A stretch of DNA of 44,034 nt from Discostella pseudostelligera (GCA_036940085.1 JALLBK010000027.1:1-44034), one strand, 5' to 3'; shown: positions 18,189 to 29,200, counted from the first letter of the stretch. Notes: a model not told the origin generated them from the letters alone. Program-made: numbers and translations.

Positions 18189-21125
18189 CTATTTATCTTC
18201 TAGCAGAGCCTTGTTGATTTGCTTCAGTGTTTCGATCTGCATATCTTTTGCGTTCAAATGCTCGGTCATTGATGAAATGACGCTTTCCAACTCCCTAACA
18301 CGAGACTCTTGTACAATATTTGCACCATTATTAGCTTCGGTAGATATCTGAAATCTTACCGATTGCTGATGTGCCATGCACGTTGCGTCCAAGGTTTCCA
18401 ATACACGTCTCTTCTCCAACTTTGCGACTTCAATCTGTTCCGCCAGATCGGTGTTCTTGATTCTGAGATCATGAACCAATTGCGTCAATTTATCAACCTC
18501 AGTAGTATCCGATTTGTTTTTGCTCATACGCAACATTTCTTTAGACAGACCTTCAGCTCGGTGCTTAAGACTATTCCGCTCCGCTTTCAGCTTCTTGTAA
18601 TCAGATTCGCATTTGGATGCAATCTGCTTCAGTTGCCTACAATCGGATTCAAGCGTTGACGCATTCTCCTTCGCATTCGTTAATTCTTGTTGCAGCTCAC
18701 TCGCTTGTGCTTTCAAGTTGGCAATATCCTTTTCAGCTGAAGAATACCTGTCTTGCGCTTTAACCAAATCAATTCTCAATCCCTCAATCGTTGAAATCTT
18801 TTCGGATTGTATTGAGGCTTGTTTGACTAACTCGGATATTTGATTCTTCAGTCCGTCGATTTTTCCATCTCTTGCCTCAACTGCAGCAAGGAGAACCGCC
18901 TTTTCATTGTTGAGCGCCTTCACTGCTTTTTCGTGTAATGCATTTAAATGGATTTGGGCTTGGTTCATGTCGTCGATTGTTTGCGCTAGTTCCGTCGCTT
19001 TCGCCTCGGACAATTCAAGTGCAGGCTTGAGGACGTGTTCAGCAACCCGACTTTGCTGCAGCGCTATTTCCAACTCCCGATTTACTTCATGAAACGCCAC
19101 TAATTCATCACGAATCTTCGAGATGGTAAAATCTTTTGACAGTAGAAGGCGATTCATCTCAGTGGACTCTGCGCCAAGTCGCGTCGGCTGCATGCTAGGT
19201 GACGATTCGTCTTCTTCCACATAAATCGAATCATCGTATTCGAATGAATGGGAAAGCGCCGTTTTGGTCGTTAGAGACGAAAGACTGCCTTTGTAATTTG
19301 CTAAACTGAGAGCTAGCACCAAGGATTCGCGAGATTTTCGATTTGTGGCATCAAGCTTCAGACGGCCATGTGAAGAAGAAATCAAGGCGAAACGTTTTGG
19401 CTTTGAAGGATCAACCTCTGCTCTAAAATGAAGGACAGGCTCCAAGTCATTGGTTGCTTTATCTTCTACGGAGCCATGAGATGTTGAATCAATATAAATG
19501 CAACTGTTGGATATGAAATCGCCATCGCTGACAATGTCAATCTTGAGCCGGAATACTGCGGCGCCATCCACCTCTTGTAGATTTCCAAATGATACGGATT
19601 TGGTGCCTCCCAACAGACTGTTCTTTGCATAATCAAGATATGATTGCTCCATGGCAACAGGGAACGGTAGGGTACATGTCTGAAGAAAGGTGTCGTCACT
19701 TGTAACTATGCAGCGAAGGTGATGCCCAACATCTGACATGCTGGGCTGGTAGGCTGCGTAGCATGCACAACGTAAAAAGGTCCAATTTTGTGCATCCTTG
19801 CTTTCCCCATCAGTAGACTGTTGTGAATCTTTGTTCAAAATTCCGATATCAGTGTTTGAACGATACCATTGAAATGTGTAACCATTCTTTCCAAGCGGGC
19901 ACGCTTCATCTTTTGACAACCGCACCGAGATGACTGTATTGTTGGTTATTGGTGAAGAATTTCCAGGTTGGATTTGATCAAATCCCGAGGATGATTGGAT
20001 GAAAATGGAGCATGGTCCCTGATTGTTCATGTCATCTGCGGAAGGGCTGTTGTCGGTTACTAATTCGTCGCCATCCTGGGGCTTAGAATCCACATCTAAA
20101 ACCTCCTCTTTCGCCTCGTCATTTACTGCACCGATATCTTCCGACTTCATGTCACTCTGATTCTCACCGTCTAGATCTTGATACTCATCCTTAATTTTGC
20201 GTTGTCTTTCGTCCCTTAGTTCCTTAACCTGAGTCGCCGCATCGACGGCAAGTGTCGCAGCTTGATAACCCCATCTACTCAAGCGTCCACGTAGTTCGGT
20301 AGCGGCTTGCTTTGCGAATTTGGCGGCATCGTCTCGCGATACTAGTGTTGATAATGACTGTGATGATGATTCATTAACCTCCGCTTGTGCACATTCATCA
20401 TTGTCGCTAGATTCCTGATCGATTTCGATTGCGTCGGAGGAAGCCTTCATTGGTGATGTGGCACCATCATCAAGTTCGAATGCACAGCTCCCATCGTCCA
20501 ATTGAGCGGAGGTGGGGGTACTTGGAATCGGTGGTGCAAACTCCAGTGTTAACGGAAATAACGATTTCCTCAGGAATGATAATATGTCAGTGAACTCCAT
20601 ACTCTCCAATTCCTCGGTCATAGCATTATTTTCACCATCACTGCAAGTTATGATCTTTACCAGAACATATCCCACGGGTACTTGCACTTGCACATTTGAA
20701 CCTTCGCCGCAGTCATGTTGCTCCACGCATTCGATGACAGTTGGCTCTAATTTGGTACCGTTCATGGTGTCATTGTTTTCACTGGCTATTTCTTCGTCGA
20801 CAGCCTGGGCCACAGTAGCCACCTGCTCTGAATCTTCCATTTCTTCTGTGGTTGATTCGTCACCCTCCGTATATGTCATTTTCTCACTAGCTATGTGCTC
20901 ACTCACCTCCAATGCTTCCCTCCCTTCCTCAACGACGTCGATAACCTCCACTTTACTTGAATCACTCTCTTCTCCAGCATTCGCTACCATCGGAATAACC
21001 ACCATATGTGACTCTACCCTTGCGCCGGTGCACTCGTCGTCGTTCATAGGCAACAAGATCATCCTGGAAGAGAAATCCTCGTAGGATGAAAACTCCGCAG
21101 TGATTAATGAAGATGCGCCTGTCAT
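18189..21125 (-). CDS. Large coiled-coil protein with an Ig-like middle region
   Basis: Intronless, 978 residues, family not recognised. Residues 1-340 are acidic and low complexity. About 365-500 (from CSIFIQSSSGFDQIQPG through YTFQWYRSN to YQPSMSDVGHHLRCIVT) resembles one beta-sandwich repeat of the Ig-like A9 type known from the plant microtubule-associated protein AIR9: a 'WYRS' strand, then a 'Y.P...D.G..L.C.V' strand. About 500-640 looks like a further globular region. From about 650 to the end the sequence is continuous heptad-rich coiled coil, with Leu/Ile spacing and Glu/Lys/Gln content. A cytoskeletal or scaffold role is inference. No signal peptide or membrane helix is seen. It converges with the DYRK gene, with 130 bp between the stops. 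Confidence 0.8.
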   Translation of the reverse strand: MTGASSLITAEFSSYEDFSSRMILLPMNDDECTGARVESHMVVIPMVANAGEESDSSKVEVIDVVEEGREALEVSEHIASEKMTYTEGDESTTEEMEDSEQVATVAQAVDEEIASENNDTMNGTKLEPTVIECVEQHDCGEGSNVQVQVPVGYVLVKIITCSDGENNAMTEELESMEFTDILSFLRKSLFPLTLEFAPPIPSTPTSAQLDDGSCAFELDDGATSPMKASSDAIEIDQESSDNDECAQAEVNESSSQSLSTLVSRDDAAKFAKQAATELRGRLSRWGYQAATLAVDAATQVKELRDERQRKIKDEYQDLDGENQSDMKSEDIGAVNDEAKEEVLDVDSKPQDGDELVTDNSPSADDMNNQGPCSIFIQSSSGFDQIQPGNSSPITNNTVISVRLSKDEACPLGKNGYTFQWYRSNTDIGILNKDSQQSTDGESKDAQNWTFLRCACYAAYQPSMSDVGHHLRCIVTSDDTFLQTCTLPFPVAMEQSYLDYAKNSLLGGTKSVSFGNLQEVDGAAVFRLKIDIVSDGDFISNSCIYIDSTSHGSVEDKATNDLEPVLHFRAEVDPSKPKRFALISSSHGRLKLDATNRKSRESLVLALSLANYKGSLSSLTTKTALSHSFEYDDSIYVEEDESSPSMQPTRLGAESTEMNRLLLSKDFTISKIRDELVAFHEVNRELEIALQQSRVAEHVLKPALELSEAKATELAQTIDDMNQAQIHLNALHEKAVKALNNEKAVLLAAVEARDGKIDGLKNQISELVKQASIQSEKISTIEGLRIDLVKAQDRYSSAEKDIANLKAQASELQQELTNAKENASTLESDCRQLKQIASKCESDYKKLKAERNSLKHRAEGLSKEMLRMSKNKSDTTEVDKLTQLVHDLRIKNTDLAEQIEVAKLEKRRVLETLDATCMAHQQSVRFQISTEANNGANIVQESRVRELESVISSMTEHLNAKDMQIETLKQINKALLEDK

Positions 21126-21609
21126 TTTTGGAATTAGCTACTGCTACAACCTACTTGCCATTATTCCCGACATTGCGAGTGCGGTGATTACTACCACCTA
21201 CTTCGCCGTCGGCATGACAACAATGCCGGCAATGTCCATGGTCCATGATATTATTTTGGTATTGTGCATGGGCATGGATCTTCAATCATGGTGGAAGTGG
21301 CGGGAAGCGATGGCGAGAAATGAGCACCACAGACAGACAGATTGAGACAAGTGACCCCGTCGCCGGACAGACTGGCGCTGACGACGTCACCGTCGGTCGA
21401 TCGACGTCACCGTCAATGACCTGCCACGTGGAAAGCAAATGGCGGGAGAGAACATAGACGTGGAAACCTGCGAACTCCGTGAGAGATCAAGATACGATGG
21501 CAATAATCAGTAATTCATTGACTGTATTTGCATATAAATACTCCACTCATCTTCAACAGCAATGCATCCCCCTCTATATCTAACAACCTTTAATTGTTGT
21601 TCAACTCCC
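21126..21609. promoter_or_regulatory. Promoter region of the coiled-coil gene and 3' flank of OTC
   Basis: No gene. On the minus strand, toward the coiled-coil gene, it carries CTCCCGCCATTTG (GGCGGG at 21441-21446) followed by CACGTG (21425-21430), and a second TTCCCGCC (GGCGGG at 21299-21304). A 13-bp direct repeat, CGACGTCACCGTC, occurs at 21382-21394 and 21402-21414, exactly 20 bp apart, each with an ACGTCA core as bound by bZIP/CREB-type factors. Regulatory role is inferred. Confidence 0.5.
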
Positions 21610-22861
21610 TCAAATTTTTCCAAGTTGAGCAGCCATCACAGCCATAACCGTCCACATTCGATTCTCCGCCTCGGGGAATACCAAACTCTGTTCCGAGTAA
21701 AAGACCTCATCACTAACCTCCTCCGGATGACGGGGCAAGCAATGCAAAAAGACAGCACCAGGATTGGCTTGTTTCATCAACGTGGCATTCACCTGATATC
21801 CATCGAACTCCTTCACACGCTTGGCATATTCTGCTTCCTGTCCCATCGACACCCAAGTATCGGTAACGACAACATCACTTCCCTGTACGGCCTCGGATGC
21901 CACCGTGGTAGTAAATACATCTTTCGCGCCATTCTCACTCCCAAGTCTCCTCGTCGTTTCAAGGATATCGGCATTCGCTTCATACCCCACAGGTGTGGCA
22001 ATTCGAATGTTCATCCCCAACTTTGCACCCCCGAGCATGAGATCATGCAAAACGTTGTTCCCATCGCCGACCCAAGCTAATGTCTTGCCTCGTAAGTCAC
22101 CAAAGTGATCTTCCAATGCCATTAAATCCGCTAATGTTTGGAGGGGGTGATGCAAGTCGCTTAGAGCGTTAATGACGGGAACGGTAGCATGCTTGCTCAA
22201 TTCGGTGATATCATTGTGAGAAAACACACGCGCTAAGATGATGTCGTTAAACCTACACAGCAATAGGTGAAGATGAATGAGCAAAATCATGAGAAAGTAC
22301 ACAATTTAATATTCATACTGCCAACTGCGTGTGTGTATGACGTTTCAACTTCACTTACCGACTCAAAACCAAGGCAGTATCCTTCATAGATTCATTCACA
22401 CCCAACTGAATATCCGATGGACCGAGGAACAGTGCTTGTCCACCCAACAACACCGCCCCCGTCTCCGTCGAGACGCGAGTGCGCGTCGAACGCTTCTGAA
22501 ATATCATCGATATACTCTTGCCGGTGAGTGGTTTGGGCGCCGATGTTGGTTCGACGGTCGATTGCTTGCCGTAGGTGTCACGGTATTGTTTGGATAGATC
22601 GAGAAGACCGCGGAGTTCGGGATTGGTTAGTTTGTCGATGGAGATGAAGTGTTTTCCGGCGAAGCCAGATAGGGCGGAAATGGACATGGAGCGTTTGGTA
22701 CTGTTGCTGTTCGCATTGCGGTGGTTGATGAACGACGACGACGACAGCGACGACGAGCAACTGGAACTACTACCGCTGCTATTCGCGATGATGGCAGCAG
22801 CTGCATAACGGGCGGTGGAGCCGGTGGTGCCGGCAAAGCGGCGTATAGGAGATAACATCAT
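21610..22861 (-). CDS. OTC: Ornithine carbamoyltransferase, mitochondrial, two exons
   Basis: Exons 22861-22359 and 22252-21610 (phase 2 junction inside an Arg codon, 106-bp intron gtaagt...tgtag) give 381 residues. It catalyses carbamoyl phosphate + ornithine to citrulline, a urea-cycle and arginine-synthesis step. Motifs: STRTR (125-129, carbamoyl phosphate), HPLQ (203-206), DTWVSMGQE with the SMG ornithine loop (303-305) and FLHCLPRH (catalytic HCLP, 338-341). The first ~68 residues are Ser/Ala/Arg-rich with few acids, which fits mitochondrial import. Diatoms are known to run a mitochondrial urea cycle. The gene diverges from RsmD across 400 bp that contain a triplicated 30-bp element. Confidence 0.95.
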
Positions 22862-23261
22862 TCTCGTTTGGTTATGGTTATGCTTGGTTATGGCATCGAT
22901 CTCAAAAGATATCTTTGATCTTTTGCTTTTGATAGCTAGAGCCAGAGATCTGTAGTAACAACTTCTTCTTCCCGATCAGCGGAAGCGGAAGGCGGACGGA
23001 AGTGAACAAGTCCGTCACCTCGAGCGTCGAGCGCTCGCCACAAACCTCGTCCGTCTCGTTGAAGTTCTTCCTACGGAGGGTATCTTTCCCGAATTTCCCT
23101 CTTTCATTAAGTATCTTTCCAGATTTTATCGTTCCGTTAAGTATCTTTCGGAGATTTTCCCGCCATATCAAGGTCTGCCACACGAGATCCGAGATCACAA
23201 CCAACCATTCACCATCAACATCACCATCACCATCAACCAACTCACTGCCTCCTACATTACC
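22862..23261. promoter_or_regulatory. OTC / RsmD divergent promoter region
   Basis: 400 bp between start codons. It contains three copies of TATCTTTC (see the repeat entry) and a TTTTCCCGCCAT box (CCCGCC at 23159-23164) followed by CTGCCACACG, a near match to the CCCGCC...TGCCACGTG module found elsewhere in the window. It is the only sequence separating the two genes, so promoter use is likely but not shown. Confidence 0.5.
23081..23164 (+). repeat. Three ~30-bp tandem units in the OTC/RsmD promoter
   Basis: TATCTTTC begins at 23081, 23112 and 23142 (steps of 31 and 30). The two later copies are preceded by TTAAG, and all are followed by a G-A-rich spacer and ATTT. The steps are close to three DNA turns, so bound factors would face the same side. 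It may be a regulatory array or simply a small tandem duplication. Confidence 0.7.
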
Positions 23262-24648
23262 ATGGCGACCGGCCACTCCATAATAAAATCCAGAACCATG
23301 ACCCTTCGCCGCCACCGTAGCTCTTCGCATCATTGGCGCTTTGGCGTCGTGATGATGGCGGTGATTTCATGCGCAACAATTGTCCTCCACCCGACGCTGC
23401 TCCTAATCGATGCATATTCTTTCGTCTCGTCCCGACATCGATCCCAATTATCGCAGCAGAACAAATATTCACAAAACACATGTATCTCTTCGCATAGACA
23501 ACAGCCATCATCATTGGCATCGTCTATCGTGATGAAGAAACCGCCCAATCGTTCGCAACTCCAAATTCCATCCTCTGCCGGGGAAGAATCATCGTCGTCG
23601 GAACTACCCGCCAACCTGAAACGATACGTCGTGGCCAAACGCCCAACCTTGGGTCATGTTGTACCCAAAAAAGCTAGAACACGACAATACAAGCCGGAAC
23701 AATCATCATCACAAGAACAGCAACAACTGGTGGCAGTGGCAGCGGGTGGATCCAACTCGGCCATCCTACGCCCCCAAGGCATCACGCGCGATAGTGAACG
23801 ATACAATAACCCATCCAGTTTACGTATCCTCGGTGGATCCATACGTGGACGTAAATTGGAATCACCTAATGTTTATCTACGTCCTATGATGGGTAAAGTC
23901 AAAGAGGCGGTCTATTCCACATTCACTAGCTTTGGCTTGTACGAAGAATCGACCAAGGTACGACATTTGGATATATTTAGTGGATCGGGATCGGTTGGAT
24001 TGGAAAGCCTAAGTCGTGGTGCCTCCCATTGTACCTTCGTGGATATGTCCTCCGATTGTTGTACTACATGTGAACGGAATGTACAACGATGTGGTTTCGA
24101 TGGTTGGATTGAGGGTGGAATAGGATCGGGCATATCCGATGAGGGGGAACCACAGGCTCGTGTTGTATGTACTGATGCATATCGGGCATTGCGTCATCCC
24201 GAAATTGTCGGTATACCATCCAATTCCAAATATGATATTGTGACACTCTGTCCACCGTATGAAGAAATTGTGTATGCGGATTTATTGGAGGCTGTGGCCA
24301 ATTCGGTTTTGGTTACCGAGGATACGATAATTTTGGTGGAATATCCCGTCGAGTTGGGATGTTTGCCACATGTGATTAGTAGGGAGGATGGTGGTGTATT
24401 GGTTGGTGTCAGGAATCGACGATATGGAAGAACGGTGAGTATGTTTGTTTTCTTGTCGAGATGGTGTCAGAGTGTTTTCTGGGTTATCGTTTCAATCCTC
24501 TTTTCTCTTTTTTTATCATCGAGATCTCATTATTTGTGCATTTTGTTGCTTGTTGTATGGCCGGTAGGTTATTGCCATGTACATTGTCAATCCTACGGGA
24601 GCAAGGGAGGCAGCCCAGAGTAAACCGGAAGAATTTATTAGCATATAA
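23262..24648 (+). CDS. rsmD: RsmD-type 16S rRNA (guanine-N2) methyltransferase, organellar, two exons
   Basis: Exons 23262-24434 and 24568-24648 join in phase 0 (133-bp intron gtgagt...ggtag), giving 417 residues; exon 2 restores the family end, GRTVIAMYIVNP. RsmD methylates G966 (E. coli numbering) of small-subunit rRNA using SAM. Seen: SSLRILGGSIRGRKL (the family opening), RPMMGKVKEAVYSTF, the SAM motif HLDIFSGSGSVGLESLSRGA (about 234-253), and LCPPYEEIVYADLL. The catalytic [DN]PPY tetrad reads CPPY (Cys330). The N-terminus has a hydrophobic signal (about 28-48) ending in IDAYSFVSS, a plausible AFAP-like plastid import site, so chloroplast 16S rRNA is the inferred target. Residues 60-185 are a disordered linker. 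Confidence 0.88.
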
Positions 24649-25202
24649 AATAGTTGGAGTTGGTTGCATCTTGAATACATCTTGTGATCTCCGACAGCCA
24701 ACAGCCTATCCGAACATGAATTGTCATCATACGAGGAGCAATCTTCCTCCACGCCCACAACACCGATCTTGCCAATATCACGGCACTGACCGAAATGTCT
24801 TCGGCATCCATAAATGCAAGTCTAAAGCTGCAAGAGAAGAAGAAGTATCGTAGTGAGAGATGTTGTTCATCGCCGCCAAATCTGTGTCCAATCAATACAC
24901 CACGTATCGTACATAGAGACCCGCTAGGCGTCATCCTCCCGCCAAATCTCTGCCACGTGTAAGCAATAGGGCGTCAGTCTCCCGCCAAATAGTTGCCACG
25001 TGTAAGACCGTCGACGTCGACAAACCTCCTGCCAAATATTTTTTGCCACGTGTAGCTAAGGACACCACCGACCGATCACCGACACCGACCTCAACCATAA
25101 ACACAAACGTCCGCCGCCGCCGTCTACTACACCACCGACCCTCGAACAACCGCATAATTGCTCCACTGTCTACGGGAAAATCATCCGTTGTCAACAAGCA
25201 CA
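24649..25202. other. Intergenic between RsmD and the small membrane protein
   Basis: 554 bp without gene evidence. The RsmD 3' flank fills the first half, and the second half holds the triple CCCGCC/CACGTG array listed separately. The stretch after the array (25053-25202) is CGCC- and CACC-rich and runs directly into the ATG at 25203. Confidence 0.5.
24936..25052 (+). promoter_or_regulatory. Triple CCCGCCAAAT-TGCCACGTGT promoter array
   Basis: Three direct units, each an E2F-like box followed 6-9 bases later by a CACGTG (G-box/E-box) core. Boxes: CCCGCCAAAT at 24938-24947 and 24981-24990, and the variant CCTGCCAAAT at 25028-25037. Cores: CACGTG at 24954-24959, 24997-25002 and 25047-25052. 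Units are 43 and 47 bp apart, and the last ends 150 bp before the ATG at 25203. The same pair, in the same order toward the gene, occurs upstream of the coiled-coil gene and, with CACGT, upstream of psbQ. Confidence 0.7.
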
Positions 25203-25841
25203 ATGCCCAACATCTTTTTCAATGAAGAGAACTTCGTTCTGGCTTTCCCTCTGATCGCGTTGTGTTCGACATATGTAAGCTTCGCAAATTGATGTCATTG
25301 TCGTCGGTGGATGTGGTGACTTGGCGGGATGCATCTTCATATTTATTGTTACCAAATCCACGAGATGAATTTTTTTCTCTCACATATCACGTTCTTGGAT
25401 GTTGTTATTCTCCAGGCATTTTTCAAGTTCGTTCCGCTCAAGTTCGGGCTTCCGTTAATTGCTCTCGTGTCATTGATTGTCCAAGCGCGGGCTAAACTTA
25501 TTGCAAGTGAGTACAAGACCTTGAAAGTGATGGATGGATGGATAAATAGATGGAAAATTTATCGGATTGCATATCTTCTAACACTTGTATTATCAGGCCG
25601 CAGTACAGATGAACACGTTGATAGAACTATCGTAAAAGATCTTGTTTCAGATGAAGACGCTCTTCTCGCAAGGAATGAAGCTAAGGCAGAGAAAAAGCAG
25701 CGCAAGGTAGAACAAAAGTTGAGGGAGAGGATTAAGGCAGAAAAAAAGAAAGCAGCTAGTAGTAGTAAAGACACAGGCGATGATGACGACGAAGGGGAAC
25801 TGATTGCTAAGTTCGCGAAAGGATCGCGAAAGACCAAATGA
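25203..25841 (+). CDS. Small membrane protein, two hydrophobic helices and a charged tail, three exons
   Basis: Exons 25203-25274, 25416-25506 and 25597-25841 give 135 residues; introns are 141 bp (gtaagc...ctccag) and 90 bp (gtgagt...tatcag). Family not recognised. Residues about 11-27 and 29-47 are hydrophobic (FVLAFPLIALCSTY; GLPLIALVSLIVQ). From about 53 on the protein is a highly charged helix (EKKQRKVEQKLRERIKAEKKK) with an acidic stretch DDDDEGE and a basic end. This shape fits a tail facing the cytosol from the ER or another inner membrane, but that is inference. The 90-bp second intron has no stop in frame, so its retention would add 30 residues. The exon 1 start rests on the open frame and clean phase-0 join. 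A triple promoter array lies just upstream. Confidence 0.7.
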
Positions 25842-26237
25842 GCTCGTGTTCATGATGATGGGATACAATAATGGCATGGCGTGCAGGAGATGATGAGAGC
25901 TCAGATAATCACAACTAAGAGGGATGGAAAGTGAGGGACCTCTTGAGGAGTACCCAATGTGGCTAAAATTATTCGTAATGTTGCATTCCACTGTTGCGGA
26001 ATACATAATACATGAACCGATGACAGATGACTATGCTTACATTTTGCCACGACGTCGGGAAAAGCAACGTAAAAGTAATGATGTCTCTCCCAGATGATGG
26101 TTCGCCATCGACTTGGTATTGTGCAAAGTTTATCTTCTACAATAAACAGACGGCACGAAGGTGTTCTGAAATAGTTGACTTAGATTAGCACAGTACACCA
26201 CCTTCATGGGTGGGAACTTTTCAATGAACGCGAAAAA
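25842..26237. other. Intergenic between convergent genes
   Basis: 396 bp between the stop of the small membrane protein and the stop of the bromodomain-PWWP gene. It should hold both 3' UTRs. An AATAAA lies at 26142-26147 on the + strand, a candidate poly(A) signal for the plus-strand gene. No coding or repeat structure is visible. Confidence 0.45.
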
Positions 26238-29200
26238 TTACTCATATAATGCTGATACAACATTGGCATAACCCTCATCCTCGTCGACCCCCGATGTGTC
26301 GTCGCCGCCATCATCCATTGCATCTTCTTGTGGCATCATAGGAGCATCTACATTGTAATACTCCATCTTCTTCGCGGCAGCCTTCTTTTTCTTCGACGCG
26401 TGCGCCGCTCGGACTTGATCTTCGGCATCTATTATTCGCTGATGAGTTGCATCGCGATCCTTCTCCGATTTCTCAATTAAAGCAAGTCTCCGTGCAGTGG
26501 AAGCGTCCACTTTAGCTATTTCACGTTCAATCTGATTAATCATCTCGCGAAGCCTAATGCATCGCTCGGATGATTCCAATGGCCCGTCGGCGTCAATTTT
26601 ATCCCAACTGTTGGAAGAAATTGGATTGCCAGCAGTATCTACAACTTGAACCTCTCCAGCAGCAGCTCGAAACGCAAGCGCCATGCCAAACAGTCCAGAT
26701 GGATCGACAGTAGCGGTTGGCTGGAATGAGACTCCGGTGAAGCTTTCGTCGCTCATACATTTTCGCATGATGAAACCCTTGGCAATAGTCTCAGCACGAC
26801 CCCTTTTGTTTAGAATCGTATTTGGGCTGATCTTTTTCTCCGGATCTTGGCCTCTCATCTTCTTGGCCTTGCGTTCAATCTCTTTGAGCGCTTTCTCATG
26901 ATCACGAACTCGCTTTAATCGGCGTTGCTCCAGCATCCGCTTTTCTTCCAACTCGAGCTTCTCTGCCTTTTTAGGATCCTCCTTTGGTGAAGCCTTCGCC
27001 TTAGCTTTCATTGCCTTCTCTTTGTCTTTCTCCTTCTTAACTTCGAGCGCACTTTGCTTCTTGAGCGCCACGGCCCTTGCTTTCGCTTTCTTCCTCCCTT
27101 CCATGCTGAAGTCCAGAAGCCCGTCCGTGGCCAGCAATTCATTGAGTTCGTCCGTTTCAGATCGTTGGGTACGTTCACAACTGACATTCATATCGTCCGC
27201 TTCGTCATCGGATTCGCAAAGAGTGTCGAAGGTGAATACCGAATCATTATACTCATCGTCTGCCTCAATTCCATCAGCGCATGCGTCATTCAGCTGGAGC
27301 TCGAACTCTTCGAGTGCCCATCTACCCTCTTCAATCGCGTCCGACATTTGCTTTGTATTGAATGCAGTCGATCTCTTCTTCTTTGTGATATTTCCCGCAG
27401 CAGATGCAACATTGACATCATCCTCCGGGTCAAAACTTTCGATGATATCACCTTCTTTCACCCAAATAAACTCATGACTGCCCATGAACTCTACGAGAAA
27501 GTAACTCATTACTTCATTCTTCTTCAATCCTTGCTCTGCTCGTCGTTTGGCCGCCCTCAGGTCATCCCTGAGTTTTTCCGGTAGCCGAGTCTCATTACGT
27601 TCTGTGAGAGCTAGGTGCCAATCTTCTTTTTGGTCATCGGGAGCCAATCTTTCATGCACGCGTGGCGACGTGAGAGGGAAATGGTGAGATTAATGCTCAA
27701 TCCTAAGCTGTTCCGGAACAAGATATCTACTTACATGCCAAGAACAATCGCTGGCCAATACGGCTTCTTCTTGCTTTCTCGGGCCCAAACAATTGCAGCC
27801 ATGCACCCCCAAATACTAGACTGGTTGACACCTCGACAATTAATTTCATGAACTGGAGCAAGTGCTTTCCCGAGGATTCTGTCCAGTCGTTGAGAAATCT
27901 TCATTTTCTTCAATATCTCATGCTCAAATACATCTTCCGTGTAGCATCGTTTCACATCTCGATGAAGTTCCAAGACAGTATATCCCTCACCATTTTGAAT
28001 TTTCATTTCCATGTTGTTAATCACCCGACGAAGAGAATTAATGAATGTGGCAATGTCTTTTGTTGCGTGTGCAACATCTCCCAAAATAGCATCTCTATCC
28101 AAATAATCCACCTTCCCTCCAGAGGAAATAAAGCTCTCGAAGGCATCCGTTAGCTTACTCATAAATTTCGGAGTCAAATTTGTCGATGCTATAATTGGCA
28201 ATCTCTCTTTCCGCCACTCCGCTCGCTTTTGGAAGGTAGAGTGAACGTGAGATATACCCTTCCCCGGCAAGCGCGGCGGGGCATCGGATGGCATCATATA
28301 CTCCTGCCACAGGCTGTTGAAAAAGTCACGCAGGTGCATCGCAATCGAAATGAAGGATGGGATGGCATTCTCGCGATTGCTTGGGTGCATATGGAACTTC
28401 ATGCAGTTAGAGAAGACTCGCCAGACATCTAGTTGGATGGCACGAGTATTATTGTATTCTCGTCGACGAATCATCCGACACACATATCCCAAGTCGATGG
28501 GATTCTGGATGATTTTCGAATACATTGTCACCTAACGGTTGTGTAATCGTAGGAATAGGACGATGAGACTTTACACGTGATTTTCAACGACGATGTGATC
28601 AAGATTGATGCTGACAAAAACACGTACCTCGGGGTGTAGCAATATCACAGGTCGAGTGAACTCTGCAAGGAATGGGACCTTGCAAAACACATTCATGAGC
28701 GCTTCCACATTTTCATACTGCGCATCGGTAATTCCTGGAAGGGTCTCGTCCAATGAGGGAGTGCCAGCTTTTCGTTTGAGTAGGAGCGAGAGATTGGACG
28801 GAGATGGAGTTCCTTTTCCTCCGCCTACGGAACCACCTGGTGACTTTTTGGCCTGCTTTCCCTTGGGTCCCGCCGTCTTAGCCGCTGCTGCTCCCGATGT
28901 TTTGGATGGAGTGTTTTTACTTTTCTTTGCTGCTGGAGAAGACTTCGTTTGGGCGGGGGTGATTTTCTTCTCATTCACAAGGTGGCTGGACGATGGAGTG
29001 TCCAATGGTACTTTGGCTTCCTCCTTTGGTGCCGAATTCTTTTGTGGACTCTTCACATTCTCGGAGACAGGAGGGTCGTCCTTGGTGAAGAGTTCTTTCA
29101 TAGGAGACTGCTCCTTCATTGGAGATGGTTCCTTCTTTGGAGGCTGCTCCTTCTTTGCAGAGGAGTTCTTCTTTTGGGGGGAAGACTCCTTCTTTTTGGG

